NCBI RefSeq assembly: GCF_000631985.1 | Contig: NZ_JFYN01000005.1 | Coordinates: 62,001 to 126,000, forward strand | DNA length: 64,000 nucleotides | Origin: Pseudomonas sp. RIT288 | GTDB taxonomy: Bacteria > Pseudomonadota > Gammaproteobacteria > Pseudomonadales > Pseudomonadaceae | Direction of reading: 5' to 3' | In this document: in pieces, positions 28,192 to 39,228 of the stretch | Numbering within the stretch: position 1 is the stretch's first letter | Layout of the letters: each line of letters starts with the position of its first letter | The notes under the pieces: generated by a model | Told to the model about the DNA's origin: nothing | Database searches by the model: none | Seen by the model: only the letters and a program-made list of their open reading frames with translations | Program-made: the position numbers and the translations under genes

Positions 28192-28292
28192 GTCCGGTCG
28201 CAATCGGCGCCGGACACACATCGAGGGCGTCTATCCAATGAAAAGACCTCCCTCGACTCGAAACAAATTCAGTGGACACGTCCCTGTGTCCA
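28192..28292 (-). promoter_or_regulatory. Three tandem hairpins in the hisG leader
   Basis: Stems are GTCCGG/CCGGAC (28192-28215), CGAGGG/CCCTCG (28222-28255) and TGGACAC/GTGTCCA (28273-28292). None carries a T-run, so they are not plain terminators. They fill the murA-hisG gap and may affect mRNA processing or expression of hisG. Confidence 0.35.
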
Positions 28293-28301
28293 GTGCAGCT
28301 A

Positions 28302-29829
<1,528 letters not shown>

Positions 29830-29874
29830 GCTCAACCTCAATCGGCGCCCTGTGCGCACGGGTCGGACATCATA

Positions 29875-29932
29875 CAAAAAAGCCCCGCGCCTGCGAACCC
29901 CGCATTGGCAGGACTCTGACGGGGGGCTTCTT
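29875..29932 (-). terminator. Bidirectional terminator between mlaB and ibaG
   Basis: AAGCCCC (29880-29886) pairs with GGGGCTT (29923-29929), with an inner CCTGC/GCAGG stem. The minus-strand transcript of the mla operon ends in six T. Confidence 0.8.
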
Positions 29933-29945
29933 TATCGATGCGGGT

Positions 29946-30251
29946 TCAGGGGTGCGCCAGCAACTCGGTCAGTTCACTGACCTGAGCGATTTCGCGCATA
30001 TCTTCCGGCATCGCGCGGATGCTGACAGCCTTGCCGGCCGCCTGAGCATCGCGCATGAAGCACAGTAACAAGGACAAGCCGACGCTGCTGGACTTCTTCA
30101 CTGCCGAACAATCGATGACCAGCGATGCCGCCTTGCTGGACTTGATCAGCGCCTGGCCTTCCTTGCGCAGGTCGGGACCTGTGCGGTAATCCAGCACTCC
30201 GCTGAGCAATAGCTCGTCGACCTCACTCATACGAATTGCCGCCTCATTCAT
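29946..30251 (-). CDS. mlaB: STAS-domain protein MlaB
   Basis: The 101-residue single STAS domain (ELLLSGVLDYRTGPDLRKEG, VIDCSAVKKSSSVGLSLLL) is the cytoplasmic accessory subunit of the Mla retrograde phospholipid ABC transporter; it binds and stabilises the MlaF ATPase. It is the last gene of mlaFEDCB and its start overlaps the end of mlaC by four bases. The serine-rich segment (KKSSSVGLS) aligns with the conserved STAS loop. Confidence 0.92.
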   Translation of the reverse strand: MNEAAIRMSEVDELLLSGVLDYRTGPDLRKEGQALIKSSKAASLVIDCSAVKKSSSVGLSLLLCFMRDAQAAGKAVSIRAMPEDMREIAQVSELTELLAHP

Positions 30252-30901
30252 TGCGCTGGCTTCGCGGCAGCTTTGTCGGTTTCTTCCTTGGCTTTGGCGA
30301 CTTCACCGGCCCAACCATTGATGGTCTTGTCCAGATCGTTGCCATTGCGCTGCATCGCGTCGGCGAACTGATCACGGAACAGCTTGCCGATGTTGATGCC
30401 GTTGATGATCACATTGCGCAGTTTCCACTCGCCATTGATCTTCTCCAGCGTGTACTGCACAGGGTAGATCGCGCCGTTGTTGCCCTTGACGGTCATGCCG
30501 ACGCTGGTGCGATCGCCGGACTCATCCTTGGCCGGATCAACGGTAATGCCCTGGTTGTTGTATTCGAGCAAGGCATTGCCATAGAACTGGAACAGGCCGC
30601 GCTTGAAGTTTTCCTGGAAGGTCTGCATCTGCGCCGGCGTGGCCTTGCGCGAGTACTTGACCGTCATGATGCTCTTGGAAATGCCTTCGGCATCCACTAC
30701 GGGACCGACGATGGTGTTCAGCGCCGTGTAGAAGTCCTGCGGATCCTTCTTGTACTTTTCTTTATTGGCCGACAGGTCGGCCAGCATCCGGTTCGTGGTG
30801 TCCTGAATCAGGTCGTGCGCCGACTGTCCAGGCGCAGCGTTCGCCAACAGTGGCAGGGCCGCGAGCAACACCAACAGGCCACGTCGCAAGGTAGAGATCA
30901 T
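30248..30901 (-). CDS. mlaC: Periplasmic phospholipid-binding protein MlaC
   Basis: The 217-residue protein has a signal peptide (LLVLLAALPLLANA) and the MlaC/Ttg2D fold signatures NRMLADLSANKEKYKKDPQD, VDAEGISKSIMTVKYS and WKLRNVIINGINIGKLFRDQ. MlaC shuttles phospholipid between the outer-membrane MlaA complex and MlaD. It ends with a lysine-alanine-rich tail. It is part of the mlaFEDCB operon, 11 bases after mlaD. Confidence 0.95.
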   Translation of the reverse strand: MISTLRRGLLVLLAALPLLANAAPGQSAHDLIQDTTNRMLADLSANKEKYKKDPQDFYTALNTIVGPVVDAEGISKSIMTVKYSRKATPAQMQTFQENFKRGLFQFYGNALLEYNNQGITVDPAKDESGDRTSVGMTVKGNNGAIYPVQYTLEKINGEWKLRNVIINGINIGKLFRDQFADAMQRNGNDLDKTINGWAGEVAKAKEETDKAAAKPAQ

Positions 30902-30912
30902 TCAAAAGCTCC

Positions 30913-31380
30913 TCATTTGGCGTCTTTGCTAACGGTATTGAGCAGGAATTTACCGATCAGGTCTTCCAGTACCAGAGACGACTGCGTGTCGTGGATGGTT
31001 CCACCATCCTTCAGACGGGTGTCTTCGCCGCCCACGCTGATACCGATGTACTTCTCGCCCAACAGGCCAGCGGTCAGGATAGACGCTGTGGAGTCGGTCG
31101 GCAGGTTGTCGACCTTTTTATCCACTTGCAGGGTTACCCGACCGGTGAAGCTGTCGCGATCCAGATCGATGGCCGTGACCTTGCCGATGGTTACGCCAGC
31201 CATGGTCACTTTGGCTCTGACCGTTAAACCGGCGATATTGTCGAAGTAGGCATACAGTTTATAGGTGTCGGTGGTCGACGTCGGAGACAGGCCACTGACC
31301 CGCAGAGCAAGCAGCAACAAAGCCAGGATCCCTGCCAGCAGGAACAGGCCGACACCGATTTCCAGGGTGCGGTTTTGCAT
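30913..31380 (-). CDS. mlaD: MCE-domain membrane protein MlaD
   Basis: The 155-residue protein has one N-terminal transmembrane helix (IGVGLFLLAGILALLLLAL) and an MCE domain (DTYKLYAYFDNIAGLTVRAK, VTMAGVTIGKV, LLGEKYIGISVGG). MlaD hexamers form the periplasmic lipid channel of the MlaFEDB complex. Its start overlaps the mlaE stop by one base. Size is normal. Confidence 0.96.
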   Translation of the reverse strand: MQNRTLEIGVGLFLLAGILALLLLALRVSGLSPTSTTDTYKLYAYFDNIAGLTVRAKVTMAGVTIGKVTAIDLDRDSFTGRVTLQVDKKVDNLPTDSTASILTAGLLGEKYIGISVGGEDTRLKDGGTIHDTQSSLVLEDLIGKFLLNTVSKDAK

Positions 31381-32177
31381 CAGAAATCTCCAAACATCAA
31401 AGCGGTCAGAATAAAGTCCAGGCCCAGTACTGCCAGCGAGGCAAATACTACGGTCTTGGTGGTGGCGCGACTGATGCCCTCGGAAGTGGGCTCACAGTCA
31501 TAGCCTTGGAAAACGGCAATCCAGGTCACGACGAAGGCGAAAACGATACTTTTGATGACGCCGTTGAGCACATCGCTGGTGAAGTTCACGCTGTTCTGCA
31601 TGTTCGCCCAGTAGGAGCCTTCATACACGCCAAGCCAGTCGACAGCCACCCACGAACCGCCCCAGATCCCCACCACGCTGAAAATCATCGCCAGCACCGG
31701 CAGGGAAATGAAACCGGCCCACAGGCGCGGGGCAATAATGTACTTGAGCGGATCGACACCGATCATTTCCAGGCTGGAAAGCTGTTCGGTGGACTTCATG
31801 TTGCCGATTTCCGCGGTCAGCGCCGAACCGGCACGCCCGGCAAACAGCAACGCCGTCACTACCGGCCCCAGTTCACGCAGCAACGTCAGGGCAACCATCT
31901 GCCCCACGGCCTGCTCCGAACCGTAGCTCGACAGAATACTGAAGCCCTGCAGCGCCAACACCATGCCGATGAAAATCCCCGACACGACGATGATCACCAG
32001 CGACATCACGCCAACCGAATGCAGTTGTTTGACCAGCAGGCCAAAACCGCCGCTGATGCCACCTCGACCGAGCAGGGCGTGGAACAGGAACAGGGTCGCG
32101 CGGCCAAACACCGCGACGGCGTCGATCGCCGCCTCGCCGAACCGGCGTACGCGTTCTATTAATGAAATTCTGCGCAT
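31380..32177 (-). CDS. mlaE: Phospholipid ABC transporter permease MlaE
   Basis: The 265-residue permease has about five hydrophobic helices and the family motif [20 protein letters not shown] followed by [20 protein letters not shown] and [12 protein letters not shown]. It forms the inner-membrane core of the Mla system, maintaining outer-membrane lipid asymmetry. Its start overlaps the mlaF stop by one base, indicating translational coupling. Confidence 0.96.
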   Translation of the reverse strand: MRRISLIERVRRFGEAAIDAVAVFGRATLFLFHALLGRGGISGGFGLLVKQLHSVGVMSLVIIVVSGIFIGMVLALQGFSILSSYGSEQAVGQMVALTLLRELGPVVTALLFAGRAGSALTAEIGNMKSTEQLSSLEMIGVDPLKYIIAPRLWAGFISLPVLAMIFSVVGIWGGSWVAVDWLGVYEGSYWANMQNSVNFTSDVLNGVIKSIVFAFVVTWIAVFQGYDCEPTSEGISRATTKTVVFASLAVLGLDFILTALMFGDF

Positions 32178-32986
32178 CAGCGCTTCCCCAGAAGATCTGC
32201 GCGGTAATCCGTCGCTGGAAAATGATACGGCACCGGGCCATCGGGGTTGCCGGTCATGAACTGGCGAATACGCGGCTCATCCGAATTCATCAATTCGTCC
32301 GGCGTGCCCTGCCCCAGCACCTGACCATCACCCACTACATAGATGTAGTCAGCGATGCTCGCGGTTTCGGCCAGATCGTGAGAGACCACGATACTGGTGA
32401 TTCCCAACGCATCGTTGAGCAGACGGATCAGGCGTACCAGCACGCCCATGGCGATCGGATCCTGACCGACGAACGGCTCGTCATACATGAGAATCTGCGG
32501 ATCGAGCGCAATCGCCCGGGCCAGGGCGACCCGACGCTTCATGCCGCCGGACAGCTCGTCAGGCATCAGCTCGATCGCACCGCGCAGACCGACCGCCTGC
32601 AATTTGAGCAGGACGATGTCGCGGATCATTTCATCCGGCAATTGGGTATGAACGCGCAGGGGGAAAGCGACGTTCTCGAAGACATCGAGATCGGTAAACA
32701 GCGCGCCGCTCTGAAACAGCACGCCCATGTGCTTGCGCGCATCGAACAGATCACTGCGCGACAGTGTCGGCAGGTTCTGACCGTTGACCCAGACTTCGCC
32801 GCTGGAAGGACGCAACTGCGCACCCATCAAGCGCAACAAAGTGGTCTTGCCGCACCCGGAAGGTCCCATGATGCCGGTAACCTTGCCACGCGGGATGCGA
32901 ATATCGACGTTATTGAAAATGCTGCGCGCACCGCGCTTGAAGGAGACTCCCTTCAGCTCGACCGCGTAGGCGTTATCGGCACTCAT
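32177..32986 (-). CDS. mlaF: Phospholipid ABC transporter ATPase MlaF
   Basis: The 269-residue ABC ATPase shows Walker [15 protein letters not shown], signature [15 protein letters not shown], Walker [14 protein letters not shown] and switch histidine in VVSHDLAET. It powers MlaE. It is the first gene of the five-gene operon and diverges from kdsD with about 275 bases between; promoters for both are expected there but only a TATAAT at 33222-33227 on the kdsD side is clear. Confidence 0.96.
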   Translation of the reverse strand: MSADNAYAVELKGVSFKRGARSIFNNVDIRIPRGKVTGIMGPSGCGKTTLLRLMGAQLRPSSGEVWVNGQNLPTLSRSDLFDARKHMGVLFQSGALFTDLDVFENVAFPLRVHTQLPDEMIRDIVLLKLQAVGLRGAIELMPDELSGGMKRRVALARAIALDPQILMYDEPFVGQDPIAMGVLVRLIRLLNDALGITSIVVSHDLAETASIADYIYVVGDGQVLGQGTPDELMNSDEPRIRQFMTGNPDGPVPYHFPATDYRADLLGKR

Positions 32987-33221
32987 CTAAACTCCTTGCG
33001 ATGCAGCCTCTCACTCGGACGCCTGGCTTTCCTTGGAAAGCACATACCTCCCGGGCAGGCCGAACTGGCGGCGAACTATATCACTGCAAAGGCCAAGCGC
33101 CCAAGGCCCATGCCCCCCAGTGTTCAGCGATATGACAGGGCCGCCCGCGCTTTTTCAGGGTTTTGGTGACGAGGAATGACAAAGCACGACGAACTTGCGT
33201 GAGGCTTTTCAACATAACCGC

Positions 33222-33227
33222 TATAAT
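33222..33227 (+). promoter_or_regulatory. -10-like hexamer before kdsD
   Basis: A perfect TATAAT lies 35 bases upstream of the kdsD ATG; no convincing -35 at the usual spacing was found. The rest of the 275-base mlaF-kdsD gap shows nothing else. Confidence 0.35.
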
Positions 33228-33261
33228 CGCCGCCTTTTCATCGGGCTATACGATTTCTGAC

Positions 33262-34236
33262 ATGAGCCAATCCAGCGACCTGATTCAATCGGCACAACGC
33301 ACCATCCGCCTCGAAGTGGAAGCCGTACAAGGCTTGTTGCCCCATATCGACGCCGATTTCGTACGCGCTTGCGAGATGATTCTGGCCAGCAAGGGCCGTG
33401 TGGTCGTGGTCGGCATGGGCAAATCCGGGCACGTCGGCAACAAGATTGCCGCGACCCTGGCCAGTACCGGCACCCCGGCATTTTTCGTCCACCCGGCCGA
33501 AGCCAGCCATGGCGACATGGGCATGATCACCCGCGACGACGTGATCCTCGCCCTCTCCAACTCAGGCTCGACCAACGAAATCGTCACCCTGCTGCCATTG
33601 ATCAAGCGCCTCGGCATCCAGCTGATCAGCCTCACCGGCAATCCGCAGTCGCCGCTGGCCAAGGCCGCCGAAGTCAATCTCAACGTTCACGTCGAGCACG
33701 AAGCCTGCCCACTGAACCTGGCACCGACTTCCTCGACCACTGCGGCGCTGGTCATGGGCGATGCCCTGGCCGTGGCGCTGCTGGAAGCGCGTGGTTTCAC
33801 CGCCGAAGATTTCGCTTTTTCGCATCCGGGCGGCGCCTTGGGTCGACGCTTGCTGCTGAAAGTGGAAAACGTCATGCATGCCGGGCAAGAGCTGCCGCAA
33901 GTGCAGCGCGGCACCCTGCTCAAGGACGCGCTCATGGAAATGACCCGCAAAGGTCTGGGCATGACCGCGATCGTTGAAGCCGATGGCAAGCTGGCCGGGA
34001 TCTTCACCGACGGCGATTTGCGCCGCACCCTGGATCGCAGCATCGACATCCGCAGCGCCACCATCGACCAGGTCATGACCGCACACGGCAAGACCGCACG
34101 GCCCGAGATGCTCGCCGCCGAAGCCCTGAAAATCATGGAAGACCACCGAATCAACGCACTGGTTGTCGTGGACGAAGAAGATCGCCCGATCGGCGCCTTC
34201 AACCTCTCCGATCTGCTGCGTGCAGGAGTGATGTAA
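33262..34236 (+). CDS. kdsD: Arabinose-5-phosphate isomerase
   Basis: The 324-residue enzyme consists of an N-terminal SIS domain (VVVGMGKSGHVGNKIAATLA, HGDMGMITRDDVILALSNSG) and two C-terminal CBS domains (from about 205). It isomerises ribulose 5-phosphate to arabinose 5-phosphate, the first step to KDO for LPS. ATG 33262 is chosen since the family starts MSQSSDLIQSAQ; the frame is open 33 residues further without similarity. It overlaps kdsC by one base (TAATG). Confidence 0.95.
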   Translation: MSQSSDLIQSAQRTIRLEVEAVQGLLPHIDADFVRACEMILASKGRVVVVGMGKSGHVGNKIAATLASTGTPAFFVHPAEASHGDMGMITRDDVILALSNSGSTNEIVTLLPLIKRLGIQLISLTGNPQSPLAKAAEVNLNVHVEHEACPLNLAPTSSTTAALVMGDALAVALLEARGFTAEDFAFSHPGGALGRRLLLKVENVMHAGQELPQVQRGTLLKDALMEMTRKGLGMTAIVEADGKLAGIFTDGDLRRTLDRSIDIRSATIDQVMTAHGKTARPEMLAAEALKIMEDHRINALVVVDEEDRPIGAFNLSDLLRAGVM

Positions 34237-34760
34237 TGACCACCGATCTGCTGCAACGCGGCAAAGCGATCAAACTGGCGGTGTTCGACGTCGACGGCGT
34301 CCTCACCGACGGGCGCCTGTACTTCCTCGAAGACGGCAGCGAATTCAAGACCTTCAACACCCTCGACGGCCAAGGCATCAAGATGCTGATGAATGCCGGT
34401 GTCGAGACCGCCATCATCAGCGGCCGCAAGACTCCGGTGGTTGAACGCCGGGCGAAGAACCTCGGTATCCCGCACCTGTTTCAGGGTCGCGAAGACAAAT
34501 TGGTGGTTCTGGACGGTCTACTGGCGCAACTGGGCCTAAGCTATGAACAGGTCGCCTACCTCGGTGACGACTTGCCTGACCTGCCGGTGATTCGTCGCGT
34601 GGGCCTGGGCATGGCCGTTGCCAATGCCGCCGACTTCGTGCGCGAACACGCCCATGGCGTCACTCGGGCCCGCGGTGGCGAAGGTGCCGCCCGTGAATTC
34701 TGCGAATTGATCCTGCGCGCCCAGGGCCGCCTCGATGCGGCCAACGCCGCGTACCTGTGA
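34236..34760 (+). CDS. kdsC: KDO-8-phosphate phosphatase
   Basis: A 174-residue capless HAD phosphatase with LAVFDVDGVLTDGRLYF (catalytic aspartates), IISGRKTPVVERRAKNLGI and LGDDLPDLPVIRRVGLGMAV. It dephosphorylates KDO 8-phosphate, forming tetramers. It sits between kdsD and lptC, overlapping both neighbouring frames by a few bases, as expected for the conserved LPS operon. Confidence 0.95.
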   Translation: MTTDLLQRGKAIKLAVFDVDGVLTDGRLYFLEDGSEFKTFNTLDGQGIKMLMNAGVETAIISGRKTPVVERRAKNLGIPHLFQGREDKLVVLDGLLAQLGLSYEQVAYLGDDLPDLPVIRRVGLGMAVANAADFVREHAHGVTRARGGEGAAREFCELILRAQGRLDAANAAYL

Positions 34761-34768
34761 GCCAAACC

Positions 34769-35341
34769 ATGTTTAGCAAAAAATTTCGCAACTTCCTGCT
34801 GTTCGGCTGTATCGCTGCCATGTTTGCGGCGGTCGGCTACTGGAACATCAGTCCTGAACGTTTCCTCGACAAACCTGTGGTCAAGGTCGAAGACACTGCC
34901 ATCGACTGGTACGCCACCAATACGCATACCCTGCAATACCTGCCGGACGGCAAAGTGCAGTACGAAATGACCTCGGACAAGGCCGAACACCTGAAAGCGA
35001 CGGATGTGACTCTGGTGACCAAACCTGACCTCAACATGTATCGCGGCACCGAGTTTCCATGGCACGTGACCAGCGAGCGCGGCGAAGTGAATCCGGACGG
35101 AACGCAGGTAGAATTGATCGACTCGGTACGCATCAAGCGCACCGATGAAAAGAAACGTGACACCCTGATCACCAGCACACGCATGACGGTGTTCCCTCAG
35201 CAGCAATATGCGCAGACCGAGCAACCCGTTAGAATCGACGGCGCTGGCGGTGTATCGACTGGCGTGGGAATGAAGGCGTATTTGAAGGAAAGCAGGATAC
35301 ACCTGCAATCGAACGTAAGAGGACAGTATGAGGCTCGTTAA
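34769..35341 (+). CDS. lptC: LPS export protein LptC
   Basis: The bitopic inner-membrane protein of about 190 residues has one helix (FLLFGCIAAMFAAVGYW) and a periplasmic beta-jellyroll (YLPDGKVQYEMTSDKAEHLK, TSERGEVNPDGTQVELIDSV). It passes LPS from LptBFG to LptA. ATG 34769 is used; a GTG at 34757, overlapping the kdsC stop, would add four residues. The end overlaps the lptA start by 14 bases. Confidence 0.9.
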   Translation: MFSKKFRNFLLFGCIAAMFAAVGYWNISPERFLDKPVVKVEDTAIDWYATNTHTLQYLPDGKVQYEMTSDKAEHLKATDVTLVTKPDLNMYRGTEFPWHVTSERGEVNPDGTQVELIDSVRIKRTDEKKRDTLITSTRMTVFPQQQYAQTEQPVRIDGAGGVSTGVGMKAYLKESRIHLQSNVRGQYEAR

Positions 35342-35873
35342 AACCCTCCCTATTTTGCTCAGTCTGGGCGCAGCACTGGGAAGCGTGAGCGCCTGGGCTC
35401 TGCCGAACGATCAGCAGCAACCTATCCGCATTCAGGCCGACGACGCCCAACTGGACGACAAGAATGGCATCGCCACCTATAAAGGTGACGTGATCATCAC
35501 CCAAGGCTCGATGATCGTTAAGGGCAATACGGTGACCATCACCCGTACCCCGACCGGTGATATCGACGTGGTGACCTCGGTGGGCAACCTTGCCTACTTC
35601 GAGCAGTTGCAAACCCAAGGTGACACCAAGCCTGTACAGGGCTGGGGCGTGACGATCCAGTACCACGCCGCGCAAAACCGCGTCGTGCTGATCGACAAGG
35701 CCAAGGTTGTCGACAAGGACAACAACACCACCCAGGGCGAGAAAATCGTCTACGACACGGTGAGAAAACTGGCCAGCGCCGGTCGCGCTACCGGCAACAA
35801 AGTCACCGAGACGCGTCCGCGCATCGACATGGTGATCCAGCCGAAGAAGAAAACCGACGAGAAAACCCAGTAA
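35328..35873 (+). CDS. lptA: LPS transport periplasmic protein LptA
   Basis: The 181-residue protein has a signal peptide ([18 protein letters not shown]) and an OstA-type domain ([36 protein letters not shown]) that polymerises into the LPS bridge between membranes. It ends in a lysine-rich tail ([10 protein letters not shown]). Its stop overlaps the lptB start by one base (TAATG). Confidence 0.94.
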   Translation: MRLVKTLPILLSLGAALGSVSAWALPNDQQQPIRIQADDAQLDDKNGIATYKGDVIITQGSMIVKGNTVTITRTPTGDIDVVTSVGNLAYFEQLQTQGDTKPVQGWGVTIQYHAAQNRVVLIDKAKVVDKDNNTTQGEKIVYDTVRKLASAGRATGNKVTETRPRIDMVIQPKKKTDEKTQ

Positions 35874-36598
35874 TGGCAACTCTGAAAGCTCAACACCTGG
35901 CCAAGGCCTATAAAAGCCGCCAGGTTGTGCGCGACGTCAGCCTGTCGATCGACAGCGGCCAGATCGTTGGCCTGCTCGGCCCGAACGGCGCCGGCAAGAC
36001 CACCTGCTTCTATATGATCGTCGGCCTGGTGCAGGCCGATCAGGGTCGCGTGCTGATCGATGATCTGGACGTCAGCCATCAGCCGATGCACGGCCGTGCC
36101 AAGGCCGGTATCGGCTATCTGCCGCAGGAAGCGTCGATCTTTCGCAAACTGTCGGTGGCCGACAACATTATGGCCATCCTCGAAACCCGCGCGGAACTCG
36201 ACAAGGCCGGTCGTCGCAAGGAACTGGAAAGCCTGTTGCAGGAATTCCACATCAGCCACATCCGCGACAACCTCGGCATGAGCCTGTCCGGTGGTGAGCG
36301 CCGCAGGGTGGAAATCGCCCGTGCCCTGGCGACCGCACCGAAATTCATCCTGCTCGACGAACCGTTCGCCGGTGTCGACCCGATTTCGGTCGGCGACATC
36401 AAGCAGATCATCCATCACCTCAAGGCCAAGGGCATCGGTGTACTGATCACCGACCACAACGTGCGTGAGACCCTGGATATCTGCGAAACCGCCTACATCG
36501 TCAACGACGGTCAACTGATCGCCGAAGGCGATGCGGCGACCATCCTCGCCAACGATCTGGTGAAGGAAGTGTACCTGGGCCACGAGTTCCGCCTCTAA
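35873..36598 (+). CDS. lptB: LPS export ABC transporter ATPase LptB
   Basis: The 241-residue ABC ATPase has Walker [18 protein letters not shown]-loop [12 protein letters not shown], signature [15 protein letters not shown] and Walker [14 protein letters not shown], with the His switch in [11 protein letters not shown]. It drives LPS extraction with LptFG, encoded elsewhere. It is the last gene of the kds-lpt run before the rpoN leader. Confidence 0.97.
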   Translation: MATLKAQHLAKAYKSRQVVRDVSLSIDSGQIVGLLGPNGAGKTTCFYMIVGLVQADQGRVLIDDLDVSHQPMHGRAKAGIGYLPQEASIFRKLSVADNIMAILETRAELDKAGRRKELESLLQEFHISHIRDNLGMSLSGGERRRVEIARALATAPKFILLDEPFAGVDPISVGDIKQIIHHLKAKGIGVLITDHNVRETLDICETAYIVNDGQLIAEGDAATILANDLVKEVYLGHEFRL

Positions 36599-36662
36599 GC
36601 GGATAGTGCCCGGTGAGCCGCCCGGGCGCTGTATCGATTCAAGCAGGATTTGATACGCTTTA

Positions 36663-36688
36663 ATTGTTACAGCGCTCCAGGCAAACAC
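36663..36688 (+). repeat. Direct repeat before rpoN, copy 1
   Basis: The block ATTGTTACAGCGCTC, C, AGGCAAACAC recurs 88 bases downstream with one change. A shorter match (GTTACAGCG-TCCAG) follows the rpoN stop at 38373-38387. The 275-base lptB-rpoN gap contains nothing else recognisable. Confidence 0.65.
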
Positions 36689-36750
36689 GTCGCTTCAAAG
36701 GTGTTCACCGCTCGCCAGAGCAATGCGTCAATAAAGTTTTCTATCTTTTT

Positions 36751-36776
36751 ATTGTTACAGCGCTCTAGGCAAACAC
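36751..36776 (+). repeat. Direct repeat before rpoN, copy 2
   Basis: This matches 25 of 26 bases of the copy at 36663-36688 and ends 97 bases upstream of the rpoN ATG. It may be a binding site or the remnant of a leader duplication. Confidence 0.65.
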
Positions 36777-36873
36777 TTCAGTTTCAGGCATATAATTTGC
36801 TTAAGTTTGGCGCTCCGGCGCCCTGTAGTGGATGGCGCATGCGCGCCGGCGAATAAGGTGTTAAGCCCCTGCC

Positions 36874-38367
36874 ATGAAACCATCGCTAGTCTTGAGAATG
36901 GGCCAGCAGCTGACGATGACACCGCAGCTGCAACAGGCCATCCGCCTGCTCCAATTGTCGACCCTGGACCTGCAACAGGAAATCCAGGAGGCCCTGGAAT
37001 CCAATCCGATGCTCGAACGCCAGGAAGAAGGCGACGACTTCGACAATACCGATCCTTTGGCCGACAACGCCGAACAAAAACCCAACACCGACATTCAGGA
37101 ACCGTCCTATCAGGAAGCCGCCCCGACGGTGGACAACCTGGAGGATGGCGAATGGAACGAGCGTATTCCCAACGAGCTGCCAGTCGACACTGCCTGGGAA
37201 GACGTCTACCAGACCAGCGCCAGCAGCCTGCCCAGCAGCGATGACGACGAGTGGGACTTCACCACCCGCACCTCCGCCGGGGAAAGCCTGCAAAGCCATT
37301 TGCTGTGGCAATTGAATCTGGCGCCGATGTCCGACACCGACCGCCTGATCGCCGTGACCCTGATCGACTGCATCAACAATCAGGGCTACCTCGACGAAAC
37401 CCTCGAAGAAATTCTCGACGCCTTTGATCCGGAGCTCGACATCGAGCTGGACGAGATCGAAGCCGTTCTGCACCGCATCCAGCAGTTCGAACCGGCAGGC
37501 ATCGGCGCGCGCAACCTCGGCGAATGCCTGTTGCTGCAACTGCGTCAGCTCCCGGCCAAGACTCCGTGGCTCAACGAAGCCAAGCGTCTGGTCAGCGATT
37601 ACATTGACCTGCTCGGCAGTCGCGACTACAGCCAGTTGATGCGGCGCATGAAGCTCAAGGAAGACGAGCTGCGTCAGGTCATCGAACTGGTGCAAAGCCT
37701 CAATCCGCGCCCGGGCTCACAGATCGAATCGACCGAAGCCGAGTACGTGGTGCCCGACGTCATTGTGCGCAAGGACAACGAACGCTGGCTGGTCGAGCTG
37801 AATCAGGAGTCGGTGCCCCGTCTGCGGGTCAACGCGCAGTACGCCGGTTTCGTCCGTCGCGCCGATACCAGTGCCGACAACACTTTCATGCGCAACCAGT
37901 TGCAAGAAGCACGCTGGTTCATCAAGAGCCTGCAAAGCCGCAACGAAACCCTGATGAAAGTGGCCACCCAGATCGTCGAGCATCAGCGCGGCTTCCTGGA
38001 ATATGGCGACGAAGCCATGAAGCCATTGGTCCTGCACGATATCGCCGAGGCAGTCGGCATGCACGAATCGACGATTTCCCGGGTCACCACACAGAAATTC
38101 ATGCATACCCCACGGGGCATTTATGAACTGAAATACTTTTTCTCCAGCCACGTCAGCACCTCCGAAGGCGGCGAATGCTCGTCCACAGCGATCCGCGCGA
38201 TCATCAAGAAACTGGTTGCGGCGGAAAATCAGAAAAAGCCATTGAGTGACAGCAAGATCGCTGGTTTACTGGAGGCACAAGGCATTCAGGTGGCTCGCCG
38301 CACCGTCGCCAAGTACCGTGAATCCCTCGGGATCGCGCCTTCGAGCGAACGCAAGCGGTTGATGTAA
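36874..38367 (+). CDS. rpoN: RNA polymerase sigma-54 factor
   Basis: The 497-residue sigma factor has the glutamine-rich region I ([20 protein letters not shown]), an acidic region II (about 50-125), a core-binding domain, a helix-turn-helix ([20 protein letters not shown]) and the RpoN box [14 protein letters not shown] that reads the -24 element. It directs transcription of nitrogen, motility and biofilm genes with AAA+ activators. It is followed by hpf, ptsN, rapZ and ptsO, the conserved rpoN cluster. Direct repeats lie in its leader. Confidence 0.98.
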   Translation: MKPSLVLRMGQQLTMTPQLQQAIRLLQLSTLDLQQEIQEALESNPMLERQEEGDDFDNTDPLADNAEQKPNTDIQEPSYQEAAPTVDNLEDGEWNERIPNELPVDTAWEDVYQTSASSLPSSDDDEWDFTTRTSAGESLQSHLLWQLNLAPMSDTDRLIAVTLIDCINNQGYLDETLEEILDAFDPELDIELDEIEAVLHRIQQFEPAGIGARNLGECLLLQLRQLPAKTPWLNEAKRLVSDYIDLLGSRDYSQLMRRMKLKEDELRQVIELVQSLNPRPGSQIESTEAEYVVPDVIVRKDNERWLVELNQESVPRLRVNAQYAGFVRRADTSADNTFMRNQLQEARWFIKSLQSRNETLMKVATQIVEHQRGFLEYGDEAMKPLVLHDIAEAVGMHESTISRVTTQKFMHTPRGIYELKYFFSSHVSTSEGGECSSTAIRAIIKKLVAAENQKKPLSDSKIAGLLEAQGIQVARRTVAKYRESLGIAPSSERKRLM

Positions 38368-38440
38368 GCCACGTTACAGCGTTCCAGTGGCAGGCTCTTC
38401 GGCCTGCCGCTTTATGCACTGGCAACGAAGGAGAAGCTGT

Positions 38441-38749
38441 ATGCAAGTCAACATCAGTGGACACCAACTGGAAGTGACCGAACCTCTGCGCACCTACATC
38501 AACGAGAAACTCGAACGATTGGAGCGCCATTTCGACAAGATCACCAACGTGCAGGTCACGATGTGCGTCGAAAAGCTCAAGCAGAAAATCGAAGCCACCT
38601 TGCATATTCCCGGCAGCGAAGTGGTCGCCAACGCAGAAGATACCGACATGTACGCTGCGATCGACTCACTGACCGACAAGCTGGATCGCCAACTCAAAAA
38701 GCATAAGGAAAAGACCCAGAGCCTCCTTCAGGGCGCGACGGGTCGTTAA
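38441..38749 (+). CDS. hpf: Ribosome hibernation promoting factor
   Basis: The 102-residue protein (MQVNISGHQLEVTEPLRTYI) has the beta-alpha-beta fold of the YfiA/HPF family with the conserved YINEKLERLERHFDK and ADTDMYAAIDSL-like segment (AEDTDMYAAIDSLTDKLDRQ). The short form promotes 100S ribosome dimers in stationary phase. ATG 38441 has a good GAAGGAG. It lies between rpoN and ptsN. Confidence 0.95.
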   Translation: MQVNISGHQLEVTEPLRTYINEKLERLERHFDKITNVQVTMCVEKLKQKIEATLHIPGSEVVANAEDTDMYAAIDSLTDKLDRQLKKHKEKTQSLLQGATGR

Positions 38750-38761
38750 CACCCCCAACCC

Positions 38762-39226
38762 ATGATCCGACTTGAAAGTATCCTGACCCCCGGCCGTTCC
38801 CTGGTGAACGTGCCGGGCGGCAGTAAAAAGAAAGCCCTCGAACAGATTGCCAACCTGATCGCCCGCGAAGTGCCGGATCTGGAGATGCAAGATGTCTTCG
38901 AAGCGCTGATCGCCCGTGAGAAACTCGGTTCCACCGGTTTCGGCAACGGCATCGCCATCCCCCACTGTCGTCTCAAAGGCTGTGAAGCGCCTATCAGCGC
39001 TTTGATGCATCTTGAGGCGCCCATCGATTTCGATGCAATCGACGGCGCGCCGGTTGACCTGCTATTCGTCCTGCTGGTCCCGGAAGCCGCCACCGATGCT
39101 CACCTGGAATTACTGCGCCAGATCGCCAGCATGCTCGACCGCAAGGAAGTGCGCGAAAAACTGCGCAGCGCACCGAGCAATGAAGCCTTGTATCAGGTCG
39201 TCCTGAGCGAGCAGAACGGTCACTAA
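38762..39226 (+). CDS. ptsN: Nitrogen PTS regulatory enzyme IIA
   Basis: The 154-residue EIIA-Ntr has the phosphorylatable histidine in [14 protein letters not shown] and ends in a helical segment. It receives phosphate from NPr (ptsO) and regulates potassium, carbon storage and stress rather than sugar transport. It starts 12 bases after hpf and ends three bases before rapZ. Confidence 0.96.
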   Translation: MIRLESILTPGRSLVNVPGGSKKKALEQIANLIAREVPDLEMQDVFEALIAREKLGSTGFGNGIAIPHCRLKGCEAPISALMHLEAPIDFDAIDGAPVDLLFVLLVPEAATDAHLELLRQIASMLDRKEVREKLRSAPSNEALYQVVLSEQNGH

Positions 39227-39228
39227 TC

